Shown: positions 54,084 to 62,634 of the stretch, one piece after another
Position numbering within the stretch: the first letter of the stretch is position 1
Layout of the letters: every line of letters starts with the position of its first letter
From: Variibacter gotjawalensis
GTDB taxonomy: Bacteria > Pseudomonadota > Alphaproteobacteria > Rhizobiales > Xanthobacteraceae
NCBI RefSeq assembly: GCF_002355335.1
Contig: NZ_AP014946.1
Location: forward strand, 2,681,501 to 2,745,500
Direction: 5' to 3'
DNA length: 64,000 nt
Position numbers and translations under genes: made by a program
Notes under the pieces: generated by a model
The model's database searches: none
What the model was told of the DNA's origin: nothing
What the model saw: only the letters and a program-made list of their open reading frames with translations

Positions 54084-54311
54084 CCGCCGGCTGTTAGCGC
54101 TCGTGAAGCGATGCTGCTAGCCTATTGATCGTACACACTTTATTCAGAAAATGCGCTTGTACTGGTGGAACTGGGTGGCGACACTTTCGCGTTGTCTGCG
54201 TGATTCATTTCCGCGCGTGGTGACGAACGTCGCGTGGAAGCGGATCGAAGGGGACGTTGGTCCCGGCCGTCCCGCCTGGGCCAGGGTCCCGCACTAGAAG
54301 CGAGGACCGCA

Positions 54312-54578
54312 ATGAACGACGACTTCCGGCGTCAGCTCGATGGCTACGCGCTGACCACTGCGCGCATTCTCTATCATCGCCCCGATCATCCCTGGCTGCT
54401 GCAGACTTACGTCTGGCAGGAATACGACCTGTGCCCGAAATTCCCTGGGCTGCAGAAGTTTCTCGACTTCTGGACGCGCTCGCTCGAAGGCGTGCTGCAT
54501 TCGGTCGAGGTCGCGCATTCGGGGTTGATCAAGCCTGCGGAAGTCCGCGCGATCGGCACGGAGTTGCGACTGCACTAA
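54312..54578 (+). CDS. usg: Usg protein
   Basis: An 88-residue cytoplasmic protein of the alphaproteobacterial Usg family: LDGYALTTARILYHRPDHPWLLQTYVWQEYDLCPKFPGLQKFLDFW (in pieces), then LEGVLHSVEVAHSGLIKPAEVRAI. GAGGACC lies just before the ATG. Usg was named for its place upstream of the trpF gene in Caulobacter-like genomes; no trp gene is next to it here. Its job is not known. Confidence 0.88.
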   Translation: MNDDFRRQLDGYALTTARILYHRPDHPWLLQTYVWQEYDLCPKFPGLQKFLDFWTRSLEGVLHSVEVAHSGLIKPAEVRAIGTELRLH

Positions 54579-54622
54579 AGCTCTGCCGCGCCGTCACGAC
54601 GCGACAGAGCAACTTCTCGCTA

Positions 54623-55018
54623 TCAGCGCCCGCCGGGTGCCACCGTTGCCCATTTCACGGATCGTGCGTTCGAGCCGGTGACCGTGAACGAGTAAGTGGA
54701 CGTCCTGTCGGCGCTGCGATTGCAGGGCGGAAGGAACGCGTACTTGACGACTGTCACACCGGACGGATCGGCGCTGACCGAGGTGCTGCCGTGGTCGATG
54801 ACGCGGCCATTGCTCAAATCATCCCGCATCGAAATCGCGATGCTGCCGGCCGCTTTCGAGTGCCGGATCGTGATGGTGGGAGGAACTGAGCTTCCTCCGA
54901 GAGCCGAACATTTGTTGGCATTCGAGAAGCCGGAAACTTTAACGCTGTTGATTTGCTGTGCATCGGCGTGCGTGGACAGAAACAGCAAAGAAGCAGCCAT
55001 TATGACAATGCGTTGCAT
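54623..55018 (-). CDS. Small secreted protein, unknown
   Basis: A 131-residue protein with a signal peptide (MQRIVIMAASLLFLSTHADAQ). The mature part is rich in Ser/Thr and short strands (INSVKVSGFSN, TSTYSFTVTGSNARSVKWATV) with two Cys (NKCSALG and PPCNRSAD), fitting a small beta-sandwich closed by a disulfide. No named family recognised. Another in-frame ATG 18 bases upstream is possible. Convergent with usg. Confidence 0.6.
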   Translation of the reverse strand: MQRIVIMAASLLFLSTHADAQQINSVKVSGFSNANKCSALGGSSVPPTITIRHSKAAGSIAISMRDDLSNGRVIDHGSTSVSADPSGVTVVKYAFLPPCNRSADRTSTYSFTVTGSNARSVKWATVAPGGR

Positions 55019-55108
55019 AAAAATATCCGTTCGCAAAATAAGAAGAGCAATGCGTGAAGGTTACCGCTGCGGTTCGTCCCGTCAACGGAAATTCGAGACG
55101 CCGCGAAC

Positions 55109-56359
55109 CTAAGTCAGCACGCCGACGATCGCGCCGATGACGCATGTCGACAGGGTTCCGGCGATGATCGATTTAAGACCGAGACCGACGATCTCTTGGC
55201 GCCGTTCTGGCGCCATCGTTGTCAGTCCCGCGACCATGATGCCGAGGCTGCCGAAGTTCGCGAAGCCGCAGAGCGCGTACAGCATGATGAGCCGTGAGCG
55301 CGGCGAGAGCGCTTCAGGCGATAGCGCGGCGAAGTCAAGATATGCGACGAACTCGTTGAGCACCGTCTTCGTGCCCATCAGCGCGCCGGCTGCCGGTGCT
55401 TCGCTCCACGGCAGGCCCATCAGCCAACACACCGGCGCCATCACGGTGCCGAGCATGCGTTGCAGCGTAATTGGTGCGCCGCCGACGGACGGCAGAATGC
55501 CGAGCATCGCGTTGACGAGATAAACCAACGCGACGAACACGATCAGCATCGCGACAATGTTGAGCAGGAGTTCGAGGCCGGCGCTCGTGCCTTTGACGAT
55601 CGCGTCCATCGTGCTCGCGGCGACAGGCTCCGGCTCTTCGAGCGAGCCTTCTGTCGCGGCGTTCTCGATCTCAGGCACCATCACGCGCGCGATGAGGATC
55701 GCGGCGGGCGCGCCGAGAACCGACGCGATGACGAAATGACCGGCCGCGTCAGGTACGCTTGCGGTGAGAAGCGTGGCGTAGAGAACGAGCACAGTGCCGG
55801 CGATGCCTGCCATGCCGCCCGTCATGACGACGAACAATTCACTACGCGAGAGCTTGGCGAGATACGGCCGGATGAACAGCGGCGCTTCGACCATACCGAC
55901 GAAGATATTTGCCGCCGTCGACAACCCGACCGCGCCGCCGACGCCAAGCGTGCGCGCGAGCACATAGGCGAACCCGCGCACGATGGGCGGCAGGATTTTC
56001 CAGTAGAAGAGCAATGTTGTCAACGCGCTGATCATCAACACGATCGGAAGCGCTTGAAACGCGAGAATGAAACCGCCACCCGGCATTTTCGGATCGAAGG
56101 GCAGGGGCCCGCCGCCGAGATAGCCGAACACGACGGTGGTTCCTGCGCGCGTCGCCGCCGCAAGTGCTTCGACCGGCGCGTTGGCGGCCGCGAAAAATGC
56201 GCGCACCGGCGGCACCTTCAGCATTACAAATGTCAGCGCGATCGTGAGCGCAAGCGCCGCTGCGGCTTGCCGCCACGCGACGGCGCGGCGTTGCTCGCTG
56301 AACGCCCACGCGACCGCGATCAACGCCAGGATGCCAAACGCCGACTGCAGGTTCTGCAT
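55109..56359 (-). CDS. Concentrative nucleoside transporter (CNT/NupC family)
   Basis: A 416-residue inner-membrane carrier that imports nucleosides with a cation. It has the CNT layout: N-terminal helices, then FGYLGGGPLPF, LPIVLMISALTTLLFYWKILP, GLSTAANIFVGMVEAPLFIRPYL (substrate/cation motif), ELFVVMTGGMAGIAGTVLVLYA, and near the end KTVLNEFVAYLDFA with YALCGFANFGSLGIMVAG. All the core motifs are present. The ATG at 56359 follows GGGGGATTTC. It diverges from the cyclophilin-like gene with only 58 bases between. Confidence 0.92.
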   Translation of the reverse strand: MQNLQSAFGILALIAVAWAFSEQRRAVAWRQAAAALALTIALTFVMLKVPPVRAFFAAANAPVEALAAATRAGTTVVFGYLGGGPLPFDPKMPGGGFILAFQALPIVLMISALTTLLFYWKILPPIVRGFAYVLARTLGVGGAVGLSTAANIFVGMVEAPLFIRPYLAKLSRSELFVVMTGGMAGIAGTVLVLYATLLTASVPDAAGHFVIASVLGAPAAILIARVMVPEIENAATEGSLEEPEPVAASTMDAIVKGTSAGLELLLNIVAMLIVFVALVYLVNAMLGILPSVGGAPITLQRMLGTVMAPVCWLMGLPWSEAPAAGALMGTKTVLNEFVAYLDFAALSPEALSPRSRLIMLYALCGFANFGSLGIMVAGLTTMAPERRQEIVGLGLKSIIAGTLSTCVIGAIVGVLT

Positions 56360-56417
56360 GAAATCCCCCGGCGGAACTGTGTATGATCGTGCGAGAAACG
56401 ACAACAGGGAGAACGCG

Positions 56418-56792
56418 ATGGCGCGCATCCGCTTCGAATTCGATGGCCAAACGCTCGAAGCCGACATGCTCGACACGGCGTCGGCGAAAGCGATTGCGGC
56501 GAAGCTTCCATATGAAGCGCGCGTGATGACATGGGGCGATGAAGTCTACTTCGACGTTCCGGTCGAAACGCCGCGCGAGGCGGATGCTCGCGAAATCATG
56601 CAACCGGGCGATATCGCGTATTGGCTCGGCGGTCCGTGCATCGCGATCGGCTTCGGCCGCACACCGGTCAGTCGCGGCGATGAGATACGCCTCGCGAGCC
56701 CGGCCAACGTGTTCGCGAAGGCGACGTCGGATGTGAAAGCGCTGAAGTCCGTGAAGTCCGGATCGCGCGTGAAAGTATCGCTGGTGAAATGA
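56418..56792 (+). CDS. Cyclophilin-like fold protein (TM1367/DUF3830 type)
   Basis: A 124-residue protein: MARIRFEFDGQTLEADMLDTASAKAIAAKLPYEARVMTWGDEVYFDVPVE in pieces, then GDIAYWLGGPCIAIGFGRTPVS. This matches the cyclophilin-like (TM1367 / DUF3830-related) group, a small beta barrel without the prolyl-isomerase active residues. No signal peptide. GGGAGAAC precedes the ATG. Members often lie next to transporters or amidases of small-molecule catabolism; here a nucleoside transporter is divergent. Function unknown. A bidirectional terminator follows. Confidence 0.75.
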   Translation: MARIRFEFDGQTLEADMLDTASAKAIAAKLPYEARVMTWGDEVYFDVPVETPREADAREIMQPGDIAYWLGGPCIAIGFGRTPVSRGDEIRLASPANVFAKATSDVKALKSVKSGSRVKVSLVK

Positions 56793-56796
56793 AAAT

Positions 56797-56824
56797 GCCC
56801 CGGCGCGAGGGCCGGGGCCTTTCT
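56797..56824 (+). terminator. Bidirectional Rho-independent terminator
   Basis: GCCCCGGC (56797-56804) pairs with GCCGGGGC (56811-56818) around GCGAGG and is followed by CTTTCT on the plus strand and CATTTTC on the minus strand. It serves both the cyclophilin-like gene and the convergent SDR gene. Confidence 0.85.
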
Positions 56825-56842
56825 CACAGTCGGAAAAATCAA

Positions 56843-57598
56843 TCAGCCGCGACCGACGAACGGCATCTTGTTCGCCATCACGGTCATGAACAACACGTTG
56901 GAGTCGAGCGGCAGGTTCGCGATGTAGGCGACGGCCTTGCCGACGTTGTCCGCATCCATACGCGCTTCTTGCGCCATGCTGCCGTCCGGCTGCAAAACGC
57001 CTTCGCCCTTCACCATGCGGTCGGTCATCGGCGTTGCGGCGTTGCCGATATCGATCTGGCTGCACGTGATGTCGAACTCGCGGTTGTCGAGCGAGATCGA
57101 CTTCGTCAGGCCTGTGATCGCGTGCTTGGTCGACGTGTAGGCCGCAGAGCGCGGGCGAGGCGTGTGCGCCGAGATCGAACCGTTATTGATAATGCGGCCG
57201 CCCTGCGGCTTCTGCGCTTTCATCATGCGAATGGCTTCCTGCGCGCACAGGAACGATGCCGTGAGATTGAGATCGACCACGGCTTTCCAAGTCTCGACCG
57301 GGAGATCTTCGAACGGCACCGGCGGCGCGCCCATGCCGGCGTTGTTGAACAGCAAGTCGAGACGGCCGTAAGTCTCTTTGACCTTGGCGAAGACCTTCTT
57401 GATCTCTTCCGGCTTCGAGATATCGGCCGAGACCGCAAGAGCTTTCGCGCCTGCGCCGGCTTCCTTGATCGCGGCGTCGAGGACATCCTGGCGGCGGCCG
57501 ACGAACACGACCGCGTAGCCTTCCTTCACCAGCGCAAGTGCTGCGGCCTTGCCGACACCCGTTCCCGCACCCGTGACGACCGCAACCTTCCCAGACAT
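56843..57598 (-). CDS. Short-chain dehydrogenase/reductase
   Basis: A 251-residue NAD(P)-dependent oxidoreductase. The coenzyme site is TGAGTGVGK (9-17), NNAG follows at about 85-88, and the catalytic Ser (141 or 143), Tyr154 and Lys158 (YTSTK) are in place. The acidic/basic pair after strand 2 reads GRRQ, so NADP is favoured. It has the odd insertion [17 protein letters not shown] near the C-terminus, common in 3-oxoacyl-reductase-like SDRs. Substrate unknown. It stands alone, ending at a bidirectional terminator. Confidence 0.88.
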   Translation of the reverse strand: MSGKVAVVTGAGTGVGKAAALALVKEGYAVVFVGRRQDVLDAAIKEAGAGAKALAVSADISKPEEIKKVFAKVKETYGRLDLLFNNAGMGAPPVPFEDLPVETWKAVVDLNLTASFLCAQEAIRMMKAQKPQGGRIINNGSISAHTPRPRSAAYTSTKHAITGLTKSISLDNREFDITCSQIDIGNAATPMTDRMVKGEGVLQPDGSMAQEARMDADNVGKAVAYIANLPLDSNVLFMTVMANKMPFVGRG

Positions 57599-57705
57599 GT
57601 TTCAGCTCCCAAAATATTTCGTATGCGCGTCGAGGCGCCTCGGCGAGGAGTAGTCCGTTTCATGACCCATGCGCAAGCGCGCAGGGCGAATGTTTGGATT
57701 GCGGA

Positions 57706-59910
57706 CTAGGACGCCGCGCGTGTCGTCTGAGCGGGCGCCGGCTCGATCTCGGCGGCAGGCATCGGCCGTCCAAATAGATAGCCTTGCATCGCGTGTACGC
57801 CCGCGGCGCGGAGGAAGAGCTGCTGGTCCGGCGTCTCGACGCCTTCGGCCGTCACCTTCATGCCGAGGCCGCGGCCGAGGCTGACAATCGCGTGGACGAT
57901 GGAAGCCGCTTCCGCGCCACTCTCGATACTCGCCGTGAAGGATTGATCGATCTTGATACGGTCGAACGGAAGCCTGCGCAGATACGCGAGCGATGAATAG
58001 CCCGTGCCGAAATCGTCGAGCGCAAACTGAACGCCAAGCTTGCGCAGATCATTGATGGCCGCGATAGCGTCCTCGATGTTGCCGATGACGGCGGTTTCCG
58101 TGATCTCAAGCTCAAGCCGCTGCGGCGGCAGACCGGTCTCTTGCAGGATCGATTTGACGATCTGCGCAAATTCGGGGCGGCGGAATTGCATTGCGGATAC
58201 GTTGGCCGCGACCGTCAAGGTCGGCCAAGCAAGCGCGTCATTGCAGGCTTGGCGGATCACCCAATCGCCGAGTTGGACAATCGATCCGCTTTGCTCGGCG
58301 GCTGCGATGAAGCGCGGCGGCGACACCATGCCGAGCGTTGGATGTTTCCAACGGCTGAGCGCCTCGACACCAATAATCTTTCCATTGGCAGCCACGACCG
58401 GCTGATAAACTAGCGTCAGGTCATTGTTCTCAATCGCAACGCGAAGGTCTTCCTCAAGCTGTTTGGTTGCGACGTAAGCATCGCTCATGTCGACGTCGTA
58501 GACGCAGTAAAATCCGCGCCCCTCGTGTTTCGCCCGGTAGAGCGCCATGTCGGCAAAGCGCAAAAGGTCTGTGCTCGTCGCTGCCGTCTGATCAAGCGAA
58601 ACGATCCCGACGCTGGCGCCGCGTCGTATCTGCTGATTGCGGACTGTGAACGGCAGAGCGAATACGTCAAGCACCCGTTCGCCGATGAGGCGAATAGCGT
58701 CTTCGCCCTCCACATTGCGTGCGATGATCGCGAACTCGTCGCCACCGACACGAGCGACCATAGTCTCGCGCTCGAAGGTTTGCAGGAGCCGCTTGCCGAC
58801 TTCGGTGATCAGTTGATCGCCGACATCGTGGCCGAGCAAATCGTTGACGTCCTTGAAGAGATCCAGATCGATCGTGATGAAAACGCCGCGCATCCGATCG
58901 GTTTTCGCCAACTCCATGGCGCTGTCCAACGCTTGCATCAGCGAGAAGCGATTGGGCAATCCGGTCAGCGCATCGTGGGCCGCGAGATACTGGAGGCGAT
59001 CTTGGTTGCGCTCGAGAACAGCGGTCGTCCGGCCGACATAGTGAGCGACCACCAAGAGCAGCGCCAAGAGCCCGAGTGCGGCGAGCACCACGATAGGGAT
59101 GATCGTATTCGACATCTGATCACCCGGGCGCTCGGGCGTCCAAGCAAGCTGCGCGACCCATCCATTCCCGTGATCGCGAAGCTCCAAAGTGTTCGAGCCT
59201 TTCGGAATCTCGTTGTATCGGCTCACCAGGCGCAGATCCGGCAGGCTAAATCGCGTGGCCGTCTCGCTCAGTAGCTGTTGCGATATGAATCGCGCCATAA
59301 CGACGAGCGGCACGGGATTGTATCTTGCGGTGGCCGGCGGCTCCCCGCCGAGATAAGCGGCTGCGACTATCGCTGGGCGACCGAGCAGTGTTTGAATCTG
59401 AACGGTCGCGTGAGTACCCATTCGCGGGTCGTCGCCCGCCAGGCTCGATGCTGTGCGCAGGGCGGATACTTCGTCGAGTACCGGGCGTAGGTCTTCGAAA
59501 ATGTCGCGTGGGGCGCGGAAAAACCCGTCCGGCAGCACGACGTTCTGCAGCGCTCGGCCATTCGGCTCGACGACTATGAACAGGCTATCGGCGAGCGGCT
59601 CTGCGAGCCACGACTTCGTGTTTTGGCGGATCGTCTCGCCGTCGAAGCGGTACCAGAAGCGTTCGATCGCCCTCGAAGAGCGGGCGACTTGCTCGACATC
59701 GCGGACAAGCTGTTGTGCCCGAGCATCGAAGGCGTCGCGGACGAGTTGTTGCTCGCGCAGGTGCGCCGCTTCGTTGGCGCTGTTGCTCAACCAGAAGACG
59801 GAAACGCAGACGCCCACGATTGCGGCGGCAACCGCAATCGCTGCAATAATGATGCTGCGGCGGCCGAAGCTACGGCGCGCAGTTACTAGGCCCTGGTTCT
59901 TATCTGCCAA
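57706..59910 (-). CDS. Membrane GGDEF-EAL c-di-GMP protein with periplasmic sensor
   Basis: A 734-residue two-helix membrane protein. Helices at 19-41 and 268-290 bracket a periplasmic sensor of about 225 residues (CHASE4-like). GGDEF (389-393) is intact, with no clear RxxD I-site before it. The EAL domain has EALSRW (516-521), NVSAMQF, ELEITET, DDFGTGYSSL and KIDQSF, so all the catalytic metal residues seem present. It could make and break c-di-GMP, with degradation likely dominant, in response to an outside signal. Start is a TTG, used because no other in-frame start keeps the first helix. Confidence 0.88.
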   Translation of the reverse strand: MADKNQGLVTARRSFGRRSIIIAAIAVAAAIVGVCVSVFWLSNSANEAAHLREQQLVRDAFDARAQQLVRDVEQVARSSRAIERFWYRFDGETIRQNTKSWLAEPLADSLFIVVEPNGRALQNVVLPDGFFRAPRDIFEDLRPVLDEVSALRTASSLAGDDPRMGTHATVQIQTLLGRPAIVAAAYLGGEPPATARYNPVPLVVMARFISQQLLSETATRFSLPDLRLVSRYNEIPKGSNTLELRDHGNGWVAQLAWTPERPGDQMSNTIIPIVVLAALGLLALLLVVAHYVGRTTAVLERNQDRLQYLAAHDALTGLPNRFSLMQALDSAMELAKTDRMRGVFITIDLDLFKDVNDLLGHDVGDQLITEVGKRLLQTFERETMVARVGGDEFAIIARNVEGEDAIRLIGERVLDVFALPFTVRNQQIRRGASVGIVSLDQTAATSTDLLRFADMALYRAKHEGRGFYCVYDVDMSDAYVATKQLEEDLRVAIENNDLTLVYQPVVAANGKIIGVEALSRWKHPTLGMVSPPRFIAAAEQSGSIVQLGDWVIRQACNDALAWPTLTVAANVSAMQFRRPEFAQIVKSILQETGLPPQRLELEITETAVIGNIEDAIAAINDLRKLGVQFALDDFGTGYSSLAYLRRLPFDRIKIDQSFTASIESGAEAASIVHAIVSLGRGLGMKVTAEGVETPDQQLFLRAAGVHAMQGYLFGRPMPAAEIEPAPAQTTRAAS

Positions 59911-60024
59911 TTGGCACCGACTTTCGGTGTTATTGCATCGACAGTGCCGTGTTCAGGTTGGCGAAACCTTTCAGCGATCAGGGATTCTTGGCTTGGTATA
60001 ATTTACAGTTGAAAAACAGTTAAA

Positions 60025-60771
60025 TTACCCGCGTTTCCCAGCGTAGGGCGGCCGCGGGATAGCGATATGTGCGGCGCGAAGGGCTGCCGACCAGCGGTCG
60101 CGAAGGTCGCTGAAATAGGGCTCGCCCGGCTCGATGCGATACGTCAGCTCATCGATGCAAGCATCTCGGCGCACAACGACAAAATCGATCGGCAGGCCGA
60201 CTGCAAGATTCGACCGCATCGTCGAATCCATCGAGATCAGCGCGATCTTCAGGGCGTCGTAGAGGTCGATATTATGGTGCACTGCACGATCGAGGATCGG
60301 CTTTCCGTACTTGTGCTCGCCGATCTGGAGGTAGGGGGTGTCAGTCGTGCACTCGATGAAATTTCCGGCCGGATAGACCATGAACATCCGCATCGGGCCG
60401 CCCTTGATCTGACCGCCGAACAGGAATGAGACCTCGTAGCTGATATCGGCGGCCTGAAGGCCGGGCGCGTCCGACTCATAGACGCGCCGGATCGCGCGGC
60501 CGATCCGCTGGGCCGCCTGGAACATCGTCGGCGCATTGACCAGCGTTTCGAGTTCGCCGGTCTCCGGGTTCTCGACGCCCTCGTTGAGGACACTAACGAC
60601 CGATTGGCTGATCGAGAGGTTGCCGGAGGTCGAGAGGGTAAGGAGCCGGTCCGGCTTGCGGAAGATGTGAAGTTTGCGGAACGTCGAGACGTTATCGAGC
60701 CCTGCGTTGGTGCGCGTGTCGGCGACCATCACGAGGCCGTCACGGACCAGAATGCCGCAGCAGTAAGTCAT
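60025..60771 (-). CDS. anbu: Anbu proteasome-like peptidase
   Basis: A 248-residue Ntn-hydrolase of the Anbu (ancestral beta subunit, COG3484) family, related to HslV and the proteasome beta subunit. After Met removal, Thr1 would be the nucleophile; Asp17 and Lys32 match the catalytic set. Other features are SYEVSFLFGGQIKGGP, DTPYLQIGEHKYGKPILDRAVHH and MRSNLAVGLPIDFVVVRRD. Anbu rings are open helices in known structures and their substrate is unsettled. The ATG at 60771 starts at the catalytic Thr, with no propeptide. Last gene of an operon with transglutaminase-like, alpha-E and ATP-grasp genes. A 114-base gap separates it from the GGDEF-EAL gene. Confidence 0.92.
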   Translation of the reverse strand: MTYCCGILVRDGLVMVADTRTNAGLDNVSTFRKLHIFRKPDRLLTLSTSGNLSISQSVVSVLNEGVENPETGELETLVNAPTMFQAAQRIGRAIRRVYESDAPGLQAADISYEVSFLFGGQIKGGPMRMFMVYPAGNFIECTTDTPYLQIGEHKYGKPILDRAVHHNIDLYDALKIALISMDSTMRSNLAVGLPIDFVVVRRDACIDELTYRIEPGEPYFSDLRDRWSAALRAAHIAIPRPPYAGKRG

Positions 60772-60849
60772 TTCTTTTCTTAGTCTCCGAGTCGCACGCC
60801 GCGGCACCGCTTATAGCGACTCTAAGCCGCCGCCCGCAACGCGCTGGAG

Positions 60850-61671
60850 CTATGTTTGCTGCTGTGATTGAGCTTGTGCGACCTTAACATTGACCACGAG
60901 GCGCTCGTGGCTGCCACCTTGGCGCGAGCCGCGTACCGGTGCCGCGCCCAGGTAGTCGAGGCCGACCGCGATCCGGACGTGAGCATCGGTCGCGCAAATG
61001 CCGTTGGTCGGGTCGAAAGCAACCCAGCCGAGATCATTCAAGTAGACCTCAACCCAAGCGTGTCCGGCGACAAGATCCGTGACGCCGTCGACGCGATACA
61101 TGTGTCCGCTGACATAGCGTGCCGGAATCCCGATTGTTCGCGCTGCCGCAATGAAGATATGCGACAGGTCCTGGCAGACGCCCGCCTTCAACGCGTAAGC
61201 CTGCGCGGCGGTCGTGTGGACATGCGTTGGGTCTGGATCGAACGACATATCGGTGTTGAGCTTGCCGAGTAGGCGGTGCATTTGGTCAAGCTGCGTGCTC
61301 GCACCGGAAATCTCGCCGGCGAGCGCGCGGATCGCGTCGTCCGGCTCGGTCAGCGGCGTTTCGCGCAGGAAGAAGTTCGGCGGAAACCGCTCCACCGCTC
61401 CACGCACCACTCCCGCAGAATCCTGTGTCTCGACTTCACCCTCGACATCGATGCCGATGCGTTCGACCGGACCCGCCAACGTGAAGGCGTGCAGCAAATT
61501 GCCGAACGCATCCTCACGCTGATCGAGACGGCCGTCGTGCGACAGCGCGATGCGCCAGCGGACGATGTATTGGCTCTCGTGATGACGCGGAGTCAGCCGC
61601 AGCGTCTGAATGACGTTCTTTGGAGGATCGTCATATTCGTAGGTCGTTTCATGCCGAATGAATATGCGCAT
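60850..61671 (-). CDS. Transglutaminase-like cysteine protease (Anbu operon)
   Basis: A 273-residue transglutaminase-like protein. The catalytic triad is visible: Cys166 in AGVCQDLSH, His204 in AGHAWVEVYL and Asp220 in FDPTNG. The N-terminal 110 residues (FIRHETTYEYDDPPKNVIQTLRLTPRH) are the bacterial transglutaminase-like N-terminal domain, a beta structure found with these operons. It may cut or join peptide bonds on Lys/Gln-like ends. The gene starts at the stop of the alpha-E gene (one base shared) and precedes anbu by 78 bases. Confidence 0.9.
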   Translation of the reverse strand: MRIFIRHETTYEYDDPPKNVIQTLRLTPRHHESQYIVRWRIALSHDGRLDQREDAFGNLLHAFTLAGPVERIGIDVEGEVETQDSAGVVRGAVERFPPNFFLRETPLTEPDDAIRALAGEISGASTQLDQMHRLLGKLNTDMSFDPDPTHVHTTAAQAYALKAGVCQDLSHIFIAAARTIGIPARYVSGHMYRVDGVTDLVAGHAWVEVYLNDLGWVAFDPTNGICATDAHVRIAVGLDYLGAAPVRGSRQGGSHERLVVNVKVAQAQSQQQT

Positions 61672-62612
61672 CAGCTCAAATACTGCTTGGTGATGGCGAA
61701 ACCCATCTGATTGTTGTTGCCGAGGAAGTCCGTGATAAACTCGTGCAGACCGCCTTGGAAGATTTGCTCGATGTTGAGGTTCGTAAGCCGCGCGCGCATC
61801 GAGCGCGAGTGGCGTTGCGCCGGACCTTGCTGCGCATAGGCCCGGCCGAGATCATCAAGATAGCGCCCAAGATTGTCGTAGCAACTCGCGAGCGAACGCG
61901 GCAGTTGATCGTTGAGGATGAGAAGGTCCGCGATACGCCATGGGCGAATGTTGTCGCGATAGACCCAGTGATATGCCGTCAGTGCCGACACCGAACGCAG
62001 GATCGCCGACCACTGCAGATAGTCGAGCGGTCCACCGACCGGCTCGTGCTCCGGCAACAGCAAATGGTATTTCACGTCGAGCAAGCGAGACGTGTTGTCG
62101 GCACGTTCGATATTCACGCCGATGCGCGAGAACAGATACGCATCGTTGCGCAGCATCGTGCGGTAGCTGTTGCCGTCGAAGCGCAGCGAAAACTCCTGCG
62201 TCCAACGCAGAAACGGTGTAATGTCGTTGCGCGACATGCGCTTCTCATCGACGCTTTGTAGTTCGTTCCAGGCACCGTTGATCGTGTCCCACATCTCAGT
62301 GGTGAGCGCCGTACGCACCGCGCGACCGTTGTGGCGGGCATTCTCGATGCAGTTGCGGATCGACGAAGGGTTGCTGCGCGAGAACGCCAGATAGTTGATG
62401 ACAGTCTGTTCGGTCGCGTCCTCGTGCTCGTTGTAGAACGCGTCTTCGCAGCCGGCGGTCGCGATTGCCGACTCCCATTCGTTCGTCGTGTCTTCGGCAT
62501 TCACGGGCGTCGCGGTTAGGCGCAGCGTCGTGTCGAGGATGCGCGAAAGAGACTCGGCGCGCTCGACGAGGCGCGCCATCCAGTACAAATTGTCAGCCGT
62601 ACGTGAGAGCAT
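61671..62612 (-). CDS. Alpha-E domain protein (Anbu operon)
   Basis: A 313-residue all-helical protein of the alpha-E family (COG2307). It opens MLSRTADNLYWMARLVERAESLSRIL and has EMWDTINGAWNEL, then SRIGVNIERADNTSRLLDVKYHLLLP, which are the conserved helices. No activity is known, though it always goes with the ATP-grasp and often with the transglutaminase-like gene. I chose the ATG at 62612; a longer reading from upstream would run into the ATP-grasp stop. The gap to the ATP-grasp stop is 22 bases. Confidence 0.9.
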   Translation of the reverse strand: MLSRTADNLYWMARLVERAESLSRILDTTLRLTATPVNAEDTTNEWESAIATAGCEDAFYNEHEDATEQTVINYLAFSRSNPSSIRNCIENARHNGRAVRTALTTEMWDTINGAWNELQSVDEKRMSRNDITPFLRWTQEFSLRFDGNSYRTMLRNDAYLFSRIGVNIERADNTSRLLDVKYHLLLPEHEPVGGPLDYLQWSAILRSVSALTAYHWVYRDNIRPWRIADLLILNDQLPRSLASCYDNLGRYLDDLGRAYAQQGPAQRHSRSMRARLTNLNIEQIFQGGLHEFITDFLGNNNQMGFAITKQYLS

Positions 62613-62634
62613 AATCAGAACCCAACCAAAATCA

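Noticed and set aside
59998-60024. AT-rich imperfect dyad between the Anbu and GGDEF-EAL genes, considered as a terminator
   Set aside because: The arms pair poorly and there is no GC stem, so I do not list it as a feature.
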